Shown one piece after another: positions 8,601-17,586 of a stretch of DNA of 64,000 bases. The position numbers were made by a program, and so were the translations under genes. The notes below the pieces were generated by a model. It ran no database searches, was not told where the DNA came from, and saw only the letters and a program-made list of their open reading frames with translations. Source of the stretch: a virus; the IMG/VR virus record IMGVR_UViG_3300037189_002988, positions 1 to 64,000 of that record. One strand, given 5' to 3'. How positions within the stretch are numbered: the first letter of the stretch is position 1; each line of letters starts with the position of its first letter.

Positions 8601-8931
8601 TGGATGTAATAATCAATCTGGATGTAGCGGTGGAGTAACAACAGGATTTGGTGGAACAGCAGGTGGTGGAGGTGGTGGTGTATCAGAACATAACGGAAAT
8701 TGTAACAGTGGTTGGGCTGGAACATCTTCAATGGTTGGAGCAACAGCACTTTATGAAGGTGGTTCTGGAGGATGTTCATTTGGTGCAGGTGGTGGAGGAA
8801 CACAATACTCAAACTCTGAATTTGGATCACCTACAACATTTGGTGGACAGTGTGCATCACAATATTATGGTGGTGGAGGATGTCACTCAGGTGGCGGCGG
8901 AGCACAGGGTATTATTAGGGTTAAATACTAA
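5698..8931 (+). CDS. large multidomain tail fibre with IPT, Ig-like and Gly-rich domains
   Basis: A 1077-residue mosaic fibre. In order: an N-terminal dock like that of the previous gene (1-50); a C1q/TNF-like jelly-roll stretch (about 95-260); Ser/Ala-rich repeats with STTYATKAEL-type coils (about 580-680); an IPT/TIG-like domain (about 706-790, ILPVSSTSAGTIIDITGANF); a putative Ig/cadherin-like domain (about 797-895, LPAGMILSASAGVISG); and a glycine-rich C-terminal domain (about 905-1077) ending GAQGIIRVKY. The last domain is the same type as the seven separate Gly-rich proteins downstream. The Gly-rich tip is probably the receptor-binding end. Confidence 0.75.
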   Translation: MAKRFLTPTGLVSLASDPATGSEGNLYFNNTSDVIKIYRNGAWENLVHTSEEIQDAASGLLDHSNHVNIEATYDDNNNQIILEADLSSVGATGYYGSFYHSSSAIISASATTQEVVIPINTTAEANGVSIQNNISGKPTRIKFANAGVYNIQFSVQLANSNNTIHNATIWLKKNGTNVPSSSGQVTVPEKHGGVNGQIIQAWNYVMSLAANDFIEFYFQVEDIGIFIETIPVGTTPTTPESPAIIVTAQQITNTLAPGFGGSGSSFYLNDLLDVSIISPENHQLVAFNQETGLWKNLHPSEINLATLTNLNSASTSLLASASTLYIPKTDQQSIINTASAAAVNYVVDSAPGALDTLNELAAALNDDANFASTVIGTIASSSAAAVSSAVSSASANTVSQINALTTSDIEEGSRLYFTNQRSLTTASTALVHSNHTNITATYNSASNQIILTGNAGGGGAGGDGASVIYSTEQPDTSQLSIGDIWVDSNASVGYSGSSTPFVNQLTYWLEDDNGNLLPDADNVYSVGSSAFRVKDLYLGASSLYMQNPSSPNQNIALTMDLNGNMQIGNHKIITTGNAQSNLDLSSYATKLYANSASAYALNSASAYTQSQLDSASSNLTSSINTKLSIQSASTTYATKAELSNVNVDLSAYLSKAEASAMYQKRIPYSSASPTPTQLGDMWVDNTGTAAILNIWDGNEWKYESYVPTPNVLSILPVSSTSAGTIIDITGANFVSGATVQFIGTNGTPYNATVVQRVSATLLKATTPALAQAYEPYSIKVINPSGNYGILAGALDAGSTPAWITPQGSIGTLYDIERGIKTFNVSASDADLQSLQYSIVGGALPAGMILSASAGVISGLASPVVNDTTYTFDVRASDGINSSTRTFSLLMKAPVTITYTSVGSNTFTAPTALTYVKILLVGGGGGAGSSRGNGPGGNGGGGGIVYNPLVAVTAGQTYSLNVGGAGSGSGCNNQSGCSGGVTTGFGGTAGGGGGGVSEHNGNCNSGWAGTSSMVGATALYEGGSGGCSFGAGGGGTQYSNSEFGSPTTFGGQCASQYYGGGGCHSGGGGAQGIIRVKY

Positions 8932-8948
8932 GGGGTTATGATTATAAT

Positions 8949-9644
8949 ATGTCTTCAGCACAAATACTAGATATTACTAGACCAGCATATGTTTGGAATG
9001 GCACTAACTGGGTGCCAATTACTCAAACAAGAAACGATGCTGTTCTTTATCAACCAACTCAACCAGACGTTAGTGCTTTAGATGTAGGAACAGTCTGGGT
9101 AGATAGTAATGATTATCTAGGTACTGGAATAGTAAATCCTAATGGATTTGGATACATAACAACAACTCCAGCAACACAACAAATATTAGCAGACTCAGAT
9201 TTTGATAATATTAATCTACAGGCTGGAAATAGCATAACAATTAATGCTGCTAGTGCTACAAATACTATTACTATATCTTCTACAATTACAAACTTAAATA
9301 GTCTTACAGATAGCACTATTGCTTCCCCTTCAAATAATCAATTATTAGCATATAATTCTTCTTCCGCTCAATGGACTAATCAGAATATAATGAATATTCT
9401 TTCTACCGCCAATGCTTCAGCAACATACTTAACAGTAACAGCAGCATCTGCTACATATGAACCAAATATTACCTATAATTCTTCATCCCCTGCATATCAA
9501 ATTGCAACTGGACAACTTTGGATTGATACAACAGATGCCGAGGCACCAATATTGAAAGTGTATAATGGAAGTACCTGGATTGAAATGTCAGGTGCTGGTG
9601 GCGGTGGGGATGTCTTTGACACACTGCTGCTTATGGGAGTATAA
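8949..9644 (+). CDS. cassette A protein (copy 1): RPAYVWNG-type fibre dock
   Basis: A 231-residue protein beginning with TRPAYVWNGTNWVPI, a motif shared with genes at 13664, 18955 and 23642 and, more distantly, 28833 and 30887. It then has a YQPTQPDVSALDVGTVWVDS segment, Ser/Ala/Thr coil-like repeats with ASATYLTVTAASATYE, and a second WNG-like motif. It ends GAGGGGDVFDTLLLMGV, as do the other A proteins (LMGx/FFGAY). I infer that the N-terminal motif docks the protein on the tail. It is followed directly by B and G cassette genes. Confidence 0.6.
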   Translation: MSSAQILDITRPAYVWNGTNWVPITQTRNDAVLYQPTQPDVSALDVGTVWVDSNDYLGTGIVNPNGFGYITTTPATQQILADSDFDNINLQAGNSITINAASATNTITISSTITNLNSLTDSTIASPSNNQLLAYNSSSAQWTNQNIMNILSTANASATYLTVTAASATYEPNITYNSSSPAYQIATGQLWIDTTDAEAPILKVYNGSTWIEMSGAGGGGDVFDTLLLMGV

Positions 9645-10214
9645 ATGGCACAACAAGTAAAAACTTTAAAGATTTTGGGTCAATCACTTTTAACCACAGA
9701 GTCAAGAGCCATTTCATTTAGAAATTTAACAAGTAACTTAGTTACCTTAACAACAGCAACAGCACATAATATTATTGAAGGAAACTATGTAACAGTTACA
9801 GGTATTGATGCAACATTTAATGGTAATCAGAATGTTTCTACAGTTCCAAATAATACATCTTTTACATACCCAGTAACTGCAAGTAACGTTGTAACAGCAG
9901 CAACTGTTGGTGCTAGTGTTTCATACGTTCCAGAAACAATAGTATACACATGTCCAGCCTCTCCAAGCACTCAAACACTAATATCAACAATAACAGTAAC
10001 AAACTGCTCAGACGTTGATGGAACATTCTTTTTAGCAGTAGTTAAAACTGGAGAAACTTTAAGTAAGAAACATTATATAGCCTGGGGACCAGGTATATTA
10101 GCAAGAGATCAAATTTCACTAACTTTAGGTTTAACAATTACATCTGGAGATAAGATAGTAGCATTCGGTGCTCCTAATATTGCTATATCTCTATTTGGAG
10201 GAGAAATAGTCTAA
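9645..10214 (+). CDS. cassette B protein (copy 1): HY-motif beta protein with N-terminal FNG domain
   Basis: A 189-residue protein. Residues about 22-100 form a small beta domain (AHNIIEGNYVTVTGIDATFNG, then SFTYPV) also found at 28833 and in 14569. The C-terminal 90 residues carry ASPSTQTLIST and SKKHYIAWG, the family motif shared with 20440 and 29478. The ATG abuts the upstream stop and its own stop overlaps the next start. It is probably a structural partner or chaperone-like cap of the A-B-G complex; no enzymatic motif is seen. Confidence 0.6.
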   Translation: MAQQVKTLKILGQSLLTTESRAISFRNLTSNLVTLTTATAHNIIEGNYVTVTGIDATFNGNQNVSTVPNNTSFTYPVTASNVVTAATVGASVSYVPETIVYTCPASPSTQTLISTITVTNCSDVDGTFFLAVVKTGETLSKKHYIAWGPGILARDQISLTLGLTITSGDKIVAFGAPNIAISLFGGEIV

Positions 10215-11236
10215 TGGCTGTTAACAGTATAAGAGGAACTACAGGAAGTAATTCAGTAGGTCAAACTTTATTTTCATATTCAGAACTAGCAAGCATAATT
10301 CCAATTAGTTCTCCACCTGCAACTTTTTCATATGTTGCATGGGCAATTAGCCAGGGTAAATCAAAAGCAAATATTTTATCTGGTACTGCTTATTTAGACT
10401 ATATTGCTTCAAGTGGTTATACAACTTATAGAGATACAAATGGAAATTATTATGCTTATAAAGAATTTACAAGTGGTACAACAACTTGGAATGCTGGTCC
10501 ATTTAATGGAACAAATGCTGACGTACTTGTTGTAGCAGGTGGAGGTGCTGGTGCTGGACATCACTCAGGTGGTGGAGGTGCAGGCGGATACAGATTAGAA
10601 ACAAACTTTGCAGTAAGTGGTAACGTAACAGTTACAGTTGGTGCTGGTGGAACAAGTAATAACGTTACTAATACAAGAGGTACAAATGGTCAAAACTCTG
10701 TATTTAGCACAATAACTTCAATTGGTGGAGGTGCTGGAGGTGCATGGTCTGGAGTTCATGACGGTGCAGCAGGTGGTTCTGGTGGTGGAGGATCTCTTGG
10801 TGCAAGTGGTAGTACTTACAGTAATGGTGGAACAGGAACAAGTGGTCAAGGAAATAATGGCGGTAGAGGAAGACATAATGATAACCACGTAGGTGGTGGA
10901 GGTGGAGGTGCAGGTGGTCCTGGAAGTGATGGAACTTGGGGAACTGGAAGTAGAGGTGGAGCAGGTGGTGGTGGATTATCAAATTCTATAACTGGTGTAA
11001 CTAAATTTTATGCAGGCGGTGGCGGAGGTGGAAGTGGTGAAGCAAATCCAGGTGGAAACGGTGGAAACGGTGGTGGAGGTTTTGGTGGAACAAATCAATA
11101 TAAAGCAACTGATGGTGTAGCAAATACTGGTGGTGGTGGCGGTGGAGGTTGGACAACAACTTTCTTTGGTGGAAATGGCGGATCTGGAGTAGTAGTAGTA
11201 AGATTCCCACTATCTTTCCCAGCGGGGTCGATTTAA
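10214..11236 (+). CDS. glycine-rich tail adhesin 1
   Basis: A 340-residue protein. The N-terminus carries SYSELASIIPISSPPATFSY and a YLDYIASSGYTTY block shared with the next two genes. From about residue 105 it is dominated by GGGGAGG tracts interspersed with His/Asn loops, and it ends in GGSGVVVVRFPLS. The layout matches Gly_rich_2-type tail proteins; the best studied analogue is the polyglycine-II sandwich of phage S16 gp38. Likely function: host-surface binding through variable loops between glycine helices. It overlaps the B gene by one base. Confidence 0.7.
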   Translation: MAVNSIRGTTGSNSVGQTLFSYSELASIIPISSPPATFSYVAWAISQGKSKANILSGTAYLDYIASSGYTTYRDTNGNYYAYKEFTSGTTTWNAGPFNGTNADVLVVAGGGAGAGHHSGGGGAGGYRLETNFAVSGNVTVTVGAGGTSNNVTNTRGTNGQNSVFSTITSIGGGAGGAWSGVHDGAAGGSGGGGSLGASGSTYSNGGTGTSGQGNNGGRGRHNDNHVGGGGGGAGGPGSDGTWGTGSRGGAGGGGLSNSITGVTKFYAGGGGGGSGEANPGGNGGNGGGGFGGTNQYKATDGVANTGGGGGGGWTTTFFGGNGGSGVVVVRFPLSFPAGSI

Positions 11237-12262
11237 TTGCCAGAAATTTATACTTCTGATGATATTACTGCATTACTTAAATTTGGAAATACTAGTGGGG
11301 TATATAGATATTTCTCTTATGCAATGCAAAATGATTTTACTAGAACAAAAACATATAATGGTATAAGTTATTTAAATTATTTAGAATCACTTGGATGGGA
11401 AATATATTTTCAATCAAATGCATTTTATGCATGTAAAGAATTTAATACTGCTGGAACAACAACAACAACTATAACACCATTTGAAAAAAATACTTTTGAT
11501 GTTTTCTGTCTTGCAGGAGGTGGCGGTGGCGGTGGACAACACGGTGGTGGTGGCGGTGCAGGTGGTTATCGTTTAACAACAAAAGTTTTTAATAAATCTA
11601 GTATATCTGTTACTGTTGGTGAAGGTGGTATAGGTGCTATATCGGGCAATGCAAATATAATGGGTGCTAACGGTGCCAACTCAGTTGTTGACGATATTGT
11701 TTCAATTGGTGGTGGCGGTGGAGGAACTCATAACAATGTTGGTTCTGGTGCTCCTGGAGGTTCTGGTGGCGGAGGAGCAATTGGACATAGTGGTGCTAAC
11801 GGTGATAATTTTACTTGGCGATCAAACAGTCAAAGAGGAACTCCTGGTTATGCAGTGACTGGTCAAGGAAATCATGGTGGTGGAGGTTGGCATTCTAGTC
11901 CAGCATATCCTGGTGGCGGTGGTGGAGGTGCTGGCTCAGTAGGAGTACAAAGAACTGGCAACGAAAACGGTGGGCCAGGTGGAACTGGTTTATCAAATAC
12001 AATTTTAGGATATACACGTTGGTTTGCTGGCGGCGGCGGTGGTTGGAATCATTCATACTATAGTGGAACTGGTGGGCTTGGTGGTGGAGGTTTAGGATTA
12101 CAACAGTCATCTTGGGTTAGTGATCATGCTAATGCTGCTCCAAATAGTGGCGGTGGCGGTGGCGGTGGTGGTCATAGTAATGGTATTCGGGGTGGCAATG
12201 GTGCAACTGGTATAGTTGTTATTAGAACTCAAATTGTTTATTCCGCAGGAGGTATTGGATAA
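11237..12262 (+). CDS. glycine-rich tail adhesin 2 (TTG start)
   Basis: A 341-residue paralogue of its neighbours: an ITALLKFGNTSGVYRYFSYA N-terminal block, then glycine-rich sheets from about residue 93 and a GATGIVVIRTQI ending. The only start that gives the expected MPE N-terminus is TTG, immediately after the preceding TAA, so it relies on translational coupling. Loop sequences differ strongly from copies 1 and 3 while the scaffold is kept, which suggests diversification of binding specificity. Confidence 0.7.
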   Translation: MPEIYTSDDITALLKFGNTSGVYRYFSYAMQNDFTRTKTYNGISYLNYLESLGWEIYFQSNAFYACKEFNTAGTTTTTITPFEKNTFDVFCLAGGGGGGGQHGGGGGAGGYRLTTKVFNKSSISVTVGEGGIGAISGNANIMGANGANSVVDDIVSIGGGGGGTHNNVGSGAPGGSGGGGAIGHSGANGDNFTWRSNSQRGTPGYAVTGQGNHGGGGWHSSPAYPGGGGGGAGSVGVQRTGNENGGPGGTGLSNTILGYTRWFAGGGGGWNHSYYSGTGGLGGGGLGLQQSSWVSDHANAAPNSGGGGGGGGHSNGIRGGNGATGIVVIRTQIVYSAGGIG

Positions 12263-13263
12263 TGCCAGATAATTTTTCCTCTTCAGAACTAGCAAGCGTA
12301 TTGCCTGCTGGAGCAAATCCAGCATTGTATAGATTTGTTACAACAAAAATTAATCAAGGTGTTTCAAAAACACAAATATTTAGTGCTAGTCCAACATTTA
12401 CTCAATGGATTCAAAGTTATGGATGGACCACATATGCTTCAGGTGCAAGTTTTTTTGCATACAAATCATTTACAAATACTGGATCACAAAACGTAGACTT
12501 ATCTCCATTTGTTGGGGGATATGCAGATGTCTTAATAGTTGGTGGTGGCGGTGGTGGAGGAAATCATCATGGCGGTGGAGGTGGAGGTGGTGGTTACATT
12601 TTTGAGTCTGGTATTTTAGTAGACACTAATAGTGTTCCTATAACAGTTGGTGCAGGTGGAAATTCTAGTCCATATAGTAGTGCTGCTCCAGGAGGTACAG
12701 GTGGCAATTCAAGATTTATGCATTTATTGGCTATAGGTGGCGGTGGTGGAGGTTCATATCAATGTGCTTACGGTAACGGAACTCCTGGTGGTTCAGGTGG
12801 TGGTGCTGCAATGGGAAACTCTTCTGGTGGCGGAGACACAATTGGAGAAAGAAGAGGTCACGGTGGTGCGGCTCAGTTAGGTCAAGGAAACTTTGGTGGA
12901 CATGGATATCATCACTCAAATTGGGGTGGCGGCGGAGGTGGTGGTGCAGGTGGTGTTGGAACTACCGTTAGTGGAAATAATGGTGGACCAGGTGGACCAG
13001 GTCTAGTAAATAGCATTACTGGTACAGCAACACATTACGCAGGAGGCGGTGGCGGACACGGTCACACTGCAAGTGCTCAAGGTGGAATTGGTGGTGGAGG
13101 ACTTGGTGCAAGCCATAGTCCAAACGTAACACCAGGAAATGGAACAGATGGTTTAGGTGGCGGCGGTGGCGGATCACATGCAAGTCCAAGTGGTTCAGCG
13201 GGAAGAGGGGGTAGTGGGATAGTTATAGTAAGATTTAGTTTTACTAATCCTACTTCATTTTAA
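12262..13263 (+). CDS. glycine-rich tail adhesin 3
   Basis: A 333-residue third member of the tandem set: SSSELASVLPAGANPALYRF, then WIQSYGWTTY, glycine-rich from about residue 90 (GGGGGGGNHHGGGGG), ending GGSGIVIVRFSF. The SELAS block is closest to copy 1. TAATG overlap with copy 2. It is followed three bases later by a tail-fibre assembly chaperone, which probably serves this group. Confidence 0.7.
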   Translation: MPDNFSSSELASVLPAGANPALYRFVTTKINQGVSKTQIFSASPTFTQWIQSYGWTTYASGASFFAYKSFTNTGSQNVDLSPFVGGYADVLIVGGGGGGGNHHGGGGGGGGYIFESGILVDTNSVPITVGAGGNSSPYSSAAPGGTGGNSRFMHLLAIGGGGGGSYQCAYGNGTPGGSGGGAAMGNSSGGGDTIGERRGHGGAAQLGQGNFGGHGYHHSNWGGGGGGGAGGVGTTVSGNNGGPGGPGLVNSITGTATHYAGGGGGHGHTASAQGGIGGGGLGASHSPNVTPGNGTDGLGGGGGGSHASPSGSAGRGGSGIVIVRFSFTNPTSF

Positions 13264-13265
13264 TT

Positions 13266-13664
13266 ATGACTGAAAAAGAAATAGAATTAAGAGAAATTGC
13301 CAGAACTAATTTAATTAATAACATAAGTTATGATTCTCTTGGAAATCCAATTGAATATACTGATGAAGAGTTAGATTTTAAAGTAGATCAAATTATAAAT
13401 TTTGAAAAGACTAATGTTATTAGATGGGAAGAATTAAGACAGTCTAGAAATAGAAGATTATTAAATTGTGATTGGACTCAGATAGCAGACGCACCCATTA
13501 CAGAGGAATTAAGGGCTGAATGGACGACTTACAGAAGAGCACTAAGGGATTTACCAGCCAATACAGAATTTCCTGCCTACGTTGATTTTCCTAGGTTTCC
13601 TGGCGAAGTAAGACCAGAAGATGAAGGTTTTGTTACAGATACAGTTCCAGGAGAAGGTGCATAA
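13266..13664 (+). CDS. tail fibre assembly chaperone-like protein (Phage_tail_APC type)
   Basis: A 132-residue acidic, helical protein containing WEELRQSRNRRLLNCDWTQI, then ADAPITEEL and TYRRALRDLP and a proline-rich end. This R-x2-RN-x2-L-x3-DWTQ...YR-x2-LRDLP pattern is that of phage tail assembly chaperones (PF16778 type) found next to fibre genes. It probably helps fold or trimerise the neighbouring Gly-rich adhesins and is not itself expected in the virion. Overlaps the next start by one base. Confidence 0.75.
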   Translation: MTEKEIELREIARTNLINNISYDSLGNPIEYTDEELDFKVDQIINFEKTNVIRWEELRQSRNRRLLNCDWTQIADAPITEELRAEWTTYRRALRDLPANTEFPAYVDFPRFPGEVRPEDEGFVTDTVPGEGA

Positions 13665-14563
13665 TGGCATCAGCAACTATATCCCTAACAACTAGACCAG
13701 CGTATGTGTGGTCTGGGTCACAGTGGATTCCTGTAAATGATATAACTAATGTTGGTAACTATACATATGTTGCCTATTCATCAGCATCACCTTCAGATCC
13801 TAAGATTGGTTTGCTATGGGTAGACGCCGATTCTCAAATAAGTGGTTCAGATCACACACACACTGACTTAACAGAATTAATTGCTGCCTCAGCATCATTT
13901 GCAACATCTACTGAATTATTTAACTTTACTACTTCTAATAGTGCTTCTGTAAATACTATAAGTTCTTCTTTGACTACTTTGTCAAATAATGTTTCAACAA
14001 ACTATTTACAAAATACTACAGCATCAACAAACTACTTAAGCAAGACAGGTGCTTCTTCAGAATACCTAAGTAAGGTAGGTGCTTCTGCAGAATATGTTAA
14101 CTATGGAGCATCTGGACAAGAATTTATTCAAGACTTAATTGCTTCTTTATTTGCAAGTGCCTCAACTGCGGGGGTATCTGTAAGTTATGACGATGTTAAT
14201 AATAAAATATCCTTATTTGTAGATGACGATATTATTCCATTGGATAATTTACAAGGAAGATTTGACGGTATTGAAAATAGATTCTATGCAATGTATAGAG
14301 GAGAGGTATTTAATATAACTAATCCCTATAGACTATTTCTTACGATTAATGGTATAATACAAACAGTAGACTTTCCAGAATATGTGTGGAAATCAGAGTA
14401 CCCTAGAGATGGCTTTAGGATAGACTCAGACGGATATATAGCATTCTCAGAAAGACCACCTGCTGGGTCAACATTCGATGCTAGACTAATGATGGGATCG
14501 GCAACTACCACTAGAAACGACATATATCCATTTAAACCAATTGATATAATGTTGGGAGGATAA
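13664..14563 (+). CDS. RPAYVWSG-type fibre dock protein
   Basis: A 299-residue protein opening with TTRPAYVWSGSQWIPV, then a SDPKIGLLWVDADSQ block, coil-like Ser/Ala repeats, two copies of a nine- to ten-residue YLSK-x-GAS-x-E unit (DNA about 14031-14095), and a C-terminal beta domain ending PFKPIDIMLGG. It is the dock of a different cassette from the A-B-G type: the next gene is a 1002-residue structural protein instead of a B protein. Confidence 0.6.
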   Translation: MASATISLTTRPAYVWSGSQWIPVNDITNVGNYTYVAYSSASPSDPKIGLLWVDADSQISGSDHTHTDLTELIAASASFATSTELFNFTTSNSASVNTISSSLTTLSNNVSTNYLQNTTASTNYLSKTGASSEYLSKVGASAEYVNYGASGQEFIQDLIASLFASASTAGVSVSYDDVNNKISLFVDDDIIPLDNLQGRFDGIENRFYAMYRGEVFNITNPYRLFLTINGIIQTVDFPEYVWKSEYPRDGFRIDSDGYIAFSERPPAGSTFDARLMMGSATTTRNDIYPFKPIDIMLGG

Positions 14564-14568
14564 AAAAT

Positions 14569-17500
14569 ATGGCAAGAAAAGTAGTATTTGAAACACAATA
14601 TACATTTAACCCAGCAACTAAAACAATTGTATTTAATCACTATATACCAGCCGAAAGACTAATCTTAATAACAAACGTAACAAAAAATATTGTAATTTAT
14701 AATTTCTCAGACCCAAGTCTAAAGGGTACTGTATCAGCATCTGTTAACTCAAACATGGACGAATTAACTACAGTTGTATTAAACTATAACACTGCTGCAA
14801 TGTCTTCAACTGATAAGATATCTATCTTAGTTGATGAATATGATGAAAAATTTACTCCATCAGAATCATATGTAGATTCTACAAATAAACTTAGAGTAAC
14901 AACTCCACAAGCACTTATCGATACTGACTTTGAATACGGCCCACAAACTACAAAATGGGAAAATCTTGGATTAATTAATCAAAGACCATTTTCTTATACA
15001 ACACCAGCACCAATTCCAAACGTTTCAGCAATTACAATGAATACAAATTCAAGAGTTGTAACAGTGACACTTTCAAGTGGTACTGCACCAGCAAACGGAA
15101 CATCAATTTCTGTTTATGATACATATCTTTCAATTGCAAATGGTAACTTTACAGTAGAAAGCGGCGGTGGAACAAGTACATTTACATACACTGGTAGAGC
15201 AGTAAACTCAAGTGGAGTATCGTCAATTTTAGATACAAATAAAACTGTTATCTATTCTGGATTGGTTTATACAGGTGCTGCAATTGGTGGAGCACCAACA
15301 ATGTCTTATGCTGGTCAGGCAGTTTCTGTTACAACAACAGTTCCTCATGGACTATCAATTGGTAATGAAGTAAGTATTATTGGAGCAACAGCAACAACAA
15401 ATGCACCAAATGGAACATTTCCAGTTTGTACAATTACAAGTCCAACTCAATTTACATACTATACTTTAGCAGCACCAACTGGAACTCTTTCTGGTGCAGC
15501 AGCAACAGTATATATGGTTCCAAAATCACAATTCTTACACAGACCATTTGACGGTGGTGTTGTATTTTCAGCAAATGCCAACTCAAACAACGAGCAGGCT
15601 ATTCGTCAAACAAGACGTTATTTCCGTTATCAATCAGGTAAGGGTATGCAAATGTCTTCAGGAACAATTTTAAAACCAAATCTTCAACTTGACTCAATCA
15701 ACTCAGTTGGACAAACTGTAACAGTACAAACAAAAGATCAACATAACTTGCAACCAGGTGCAATTGTAAGAATTGGTGGATGTTTAGATCCAATCTATAA
15801 CGGAGACTATGCAGTTAGTTCAATCATTGGATATAACAAATTTCAATACACAATTCCAAGTGTACCAACATCATCAGTAGGTCAAGGACCATACTATGCA
15901 GCAGTAATTTCTTGGTACGGATGCTCAAATAAACTTGGTATTTTTGATGAACAAAATGGTTTATTCTTTGAATTTAATGGTCAGACATTATATGCAGTTC
16001 GTAGAAATTCTACATTCCAAATTTCTGGTAGAGTAACTGCAACAAATGGTTCAAATACTATTACACAAACAGATTCATCATTCCCAACATATTTTGCAAG
16101 ACAATTAAATGTTGGTAACTTTATTGTAGTTCGTGGGGTATCTTATAAAGTTCAAAGTATTGAAAGTGATACAAGCATGACAATAACACCTTCATATAGA
16201 GGATCAACAACACAATTTGCAATTGTTTCTAAAACAGTTGATACAAAGATTCCTCAATCACAGTGGAATATTGATAAGATGGATGGAACTGGACCATCTG
16301 GAATGTTACTAGATCTAGCAAAAATGCAAATGTTTTATATTGACTATTCTTGGTATGGTGCAGGGTATGTACGTTGGGGTATGCGTGGACGAGATGGAAA
16401 CGTAACTTATGTACATAAGATGCCAAATAATAATATTAATAATGAAGCATATATGCGTTCTGGTAACTTACCAGCACGTTATGAATCTTCAACAGATCCA
16501 ATTTACACATCCTTAACATCTAGCATGTCTAATACTGATACTGCTATGTATGTAAATGATACATCAAACTTTCCAGCAAGTGGAACATTGTGTGTAAGAG
16601 ATGGTTCTAAATATGAATATATTAATTATTCAGCAAAAACAACTACATCATTTACTGGATTAACAAGAGCACAATCTGGTTCAACAGGTGGAGTAACTGT
16701 ATCTATCACTTCAGGTACAAACACAGGAACAGTAGCAAGTGTTTCAGGTATTCAAGTTGGTCAAAGAGTTATTAGTGCAGATTTTCCAGATGGAACTTAT
16801 GTTGCAGCAATTAGTGGAACAACATTAACATTTACTCAGGCATCAACTGCAACAAACCCTACAGGTGTACTATTTGCACCAATGGGTATGGCTAGTCCAC
16901 AATCATTTACAATTTCTGCTACATCGCCAACAATGGTTGAATTAGCATTCCCATCATATTCATCTCAAATTTCACATTGGGGCACATCTGTAATTATGGA
17001 TGGTAGATATGATGATGATAAATCTTTGGTATTTACATATGGACAAACAGCATTTACCACTATTGCATCAGGTGCTTCAAGAGCACTATTTTCAATTCGT
17101 GTAGCACCATCTGTAGATAACGGTATTGCTGCAAACTTTGGAACACGTGAACTTGTTAATAGAATGCAGTTAGTTCTTCGTGCTCTAGATGTTTCTACAA
17201 AAAGTGCCTCTGCAAACATGCTTGTAACAGCAGTTCTTAATGGAACTCCAAGTTCTGCAACTGCATGGACAAATGCAATTAATAACGCTACAGGATTAGC
17301 AAATTCAAGTCTTGCACAAATTGCAAACTATGCAGCAGGATCAACAACAATTTCTGGTGGTGAAGTAACTGGAGGTTTCTTTGTTACTGGAACAACAAGC
17401 GTTGACTTAGAACGAGTTCGTGATCTTGGAAATAGCATTCTTGGCGGCGGCGGTACAAATGCAAATACAAACATATATCCAGATGGACCAGATGTTCTTA

Positions 17501-17577
17501 CAATTGTTGTAACAAATACTGGTGCAGCAGCAGTAGATGTACTAGGAAGACTTTCTTGGACCGAAGCCCAGGCATAA
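14569..17577 (+). CDS. large virion structural protein (tail/baseplate type)
   Basis: A 1002-residue beta-rich protein. The N-terminus has a beta domain with hydrophobic FNHYIPAERLILITN; around residues 110-125 is TPQALIDTDFEYGPQTTKWE, a signature I know from large structural proteins of aquatic myo- and siphophages. Two copies of the HGL-x2-G-x2-V-x-I-x-G...NG...F-x-Y beta domain follow (about 255-320 and 380-440). A Ser/Thr-rich region and a C-terminal beta sandwich close it. It has no catalytic motif. Role: fibre shaft or baseplate-like decoration. Confidence 0.65.
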   Translation: MARKVVFETQYTFNPATKTIVFNHYIPAERLILITNVTKNIVIYNFSDPSLKGTVSASVNSNMDELTTVVLNYNTAAMSSTDKISILVDEYDEKFTPSESYVDSTNKLRVTTPQALIDTDFEYGPQTTKWENLGLINQRPFSYTTPAPIPNVSAITMNTNSRVVTVTLSSGTAPANGTSISVYDTYLSIANGNFTVESGGGTSTFTYTGRAVNSSGVSSILDTNKTVIYSGLVYTGAAIGGAPTMSYAGQAVSVTTTVPHGLSIGNEVSIIGATATTNAPNGTFPVCTITSPTQFTYYTLAAPTGTLSGAAATVYMVPKSQFLHRPFDGGVVFSANANSNNEQAIRQTRRYFRYQSGKGMQMSSGTILKPNLQLDSINSVGQTVTVQTKDQHNLQPGAIVRIGGCLDPIYNGDYAVSSIIGYNKFQYTIPSVPTSSVGQGPYYAAVISWYGCSNKLGIFDEQNGLFFEFNGQTLYAVRRNSTFQISGRVTATNGSNTITQTDSSFPTYFARQLNVGNFIVVRGVSYKVQSIESDTSMTITPSYRGSTTQFAIVSKTVDTKIPQSQWNIDKMDGTGPSGMLLDLAKMQMFYIDYSWYGAGYVRWGMRGRDGNVTYVHKMPNNNINNEAYMRSGNLPARYESSTDPIYTSLTSSMSNTDTAMYVNDTSNFPASGTLCVRDGSKYEYINYSAKTTTSFTGLTRAQSGSTGGVTVSITSGTNTGTVASVSGIQVGQRVISADFPDGTYVAAISGTTLTFTQASTATNPTGVLFAPMGMASPQSFTISATSPTMVELAFPSYSSQISHWGTSVIMDGRYDDDKSLVFTYGQTAFTTIASGASRALFSIRVAPSVDNGIAANFGTRELVNRMQLVLRALDVSTKSASANMLVTAVLNGTPSSATAWTNAINNATGLANSSLAQIANYAAGSTTISGGEVTGGFFVTGTTSVDLERVRDLGNSILGGGGTNANTNIYPDGPDVLTIVVTNTGAAAVDVLGRLSWTEAQA

Positions 17578-17586
17578 GGGGCGGGT

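Noticed and set aside
8441-8830. His/Leu-rich minus-strand frames opposite Gly-rich genes (also near 10704, 11001, 11895, 12731, 18286, 18465, 21343)
   Set aside because: They are products of GGT/GGA glycine codons read in reverse as ACC/TCC/CAC; the composition is an artefact and they share no motifs.
10500-13200. Repetitive GGTGG tracts as a possible CRISPR array or DNA repeat element
   Set aside because: No regular repeat/spacer spacing; the runs follow glycine codons in real genes.
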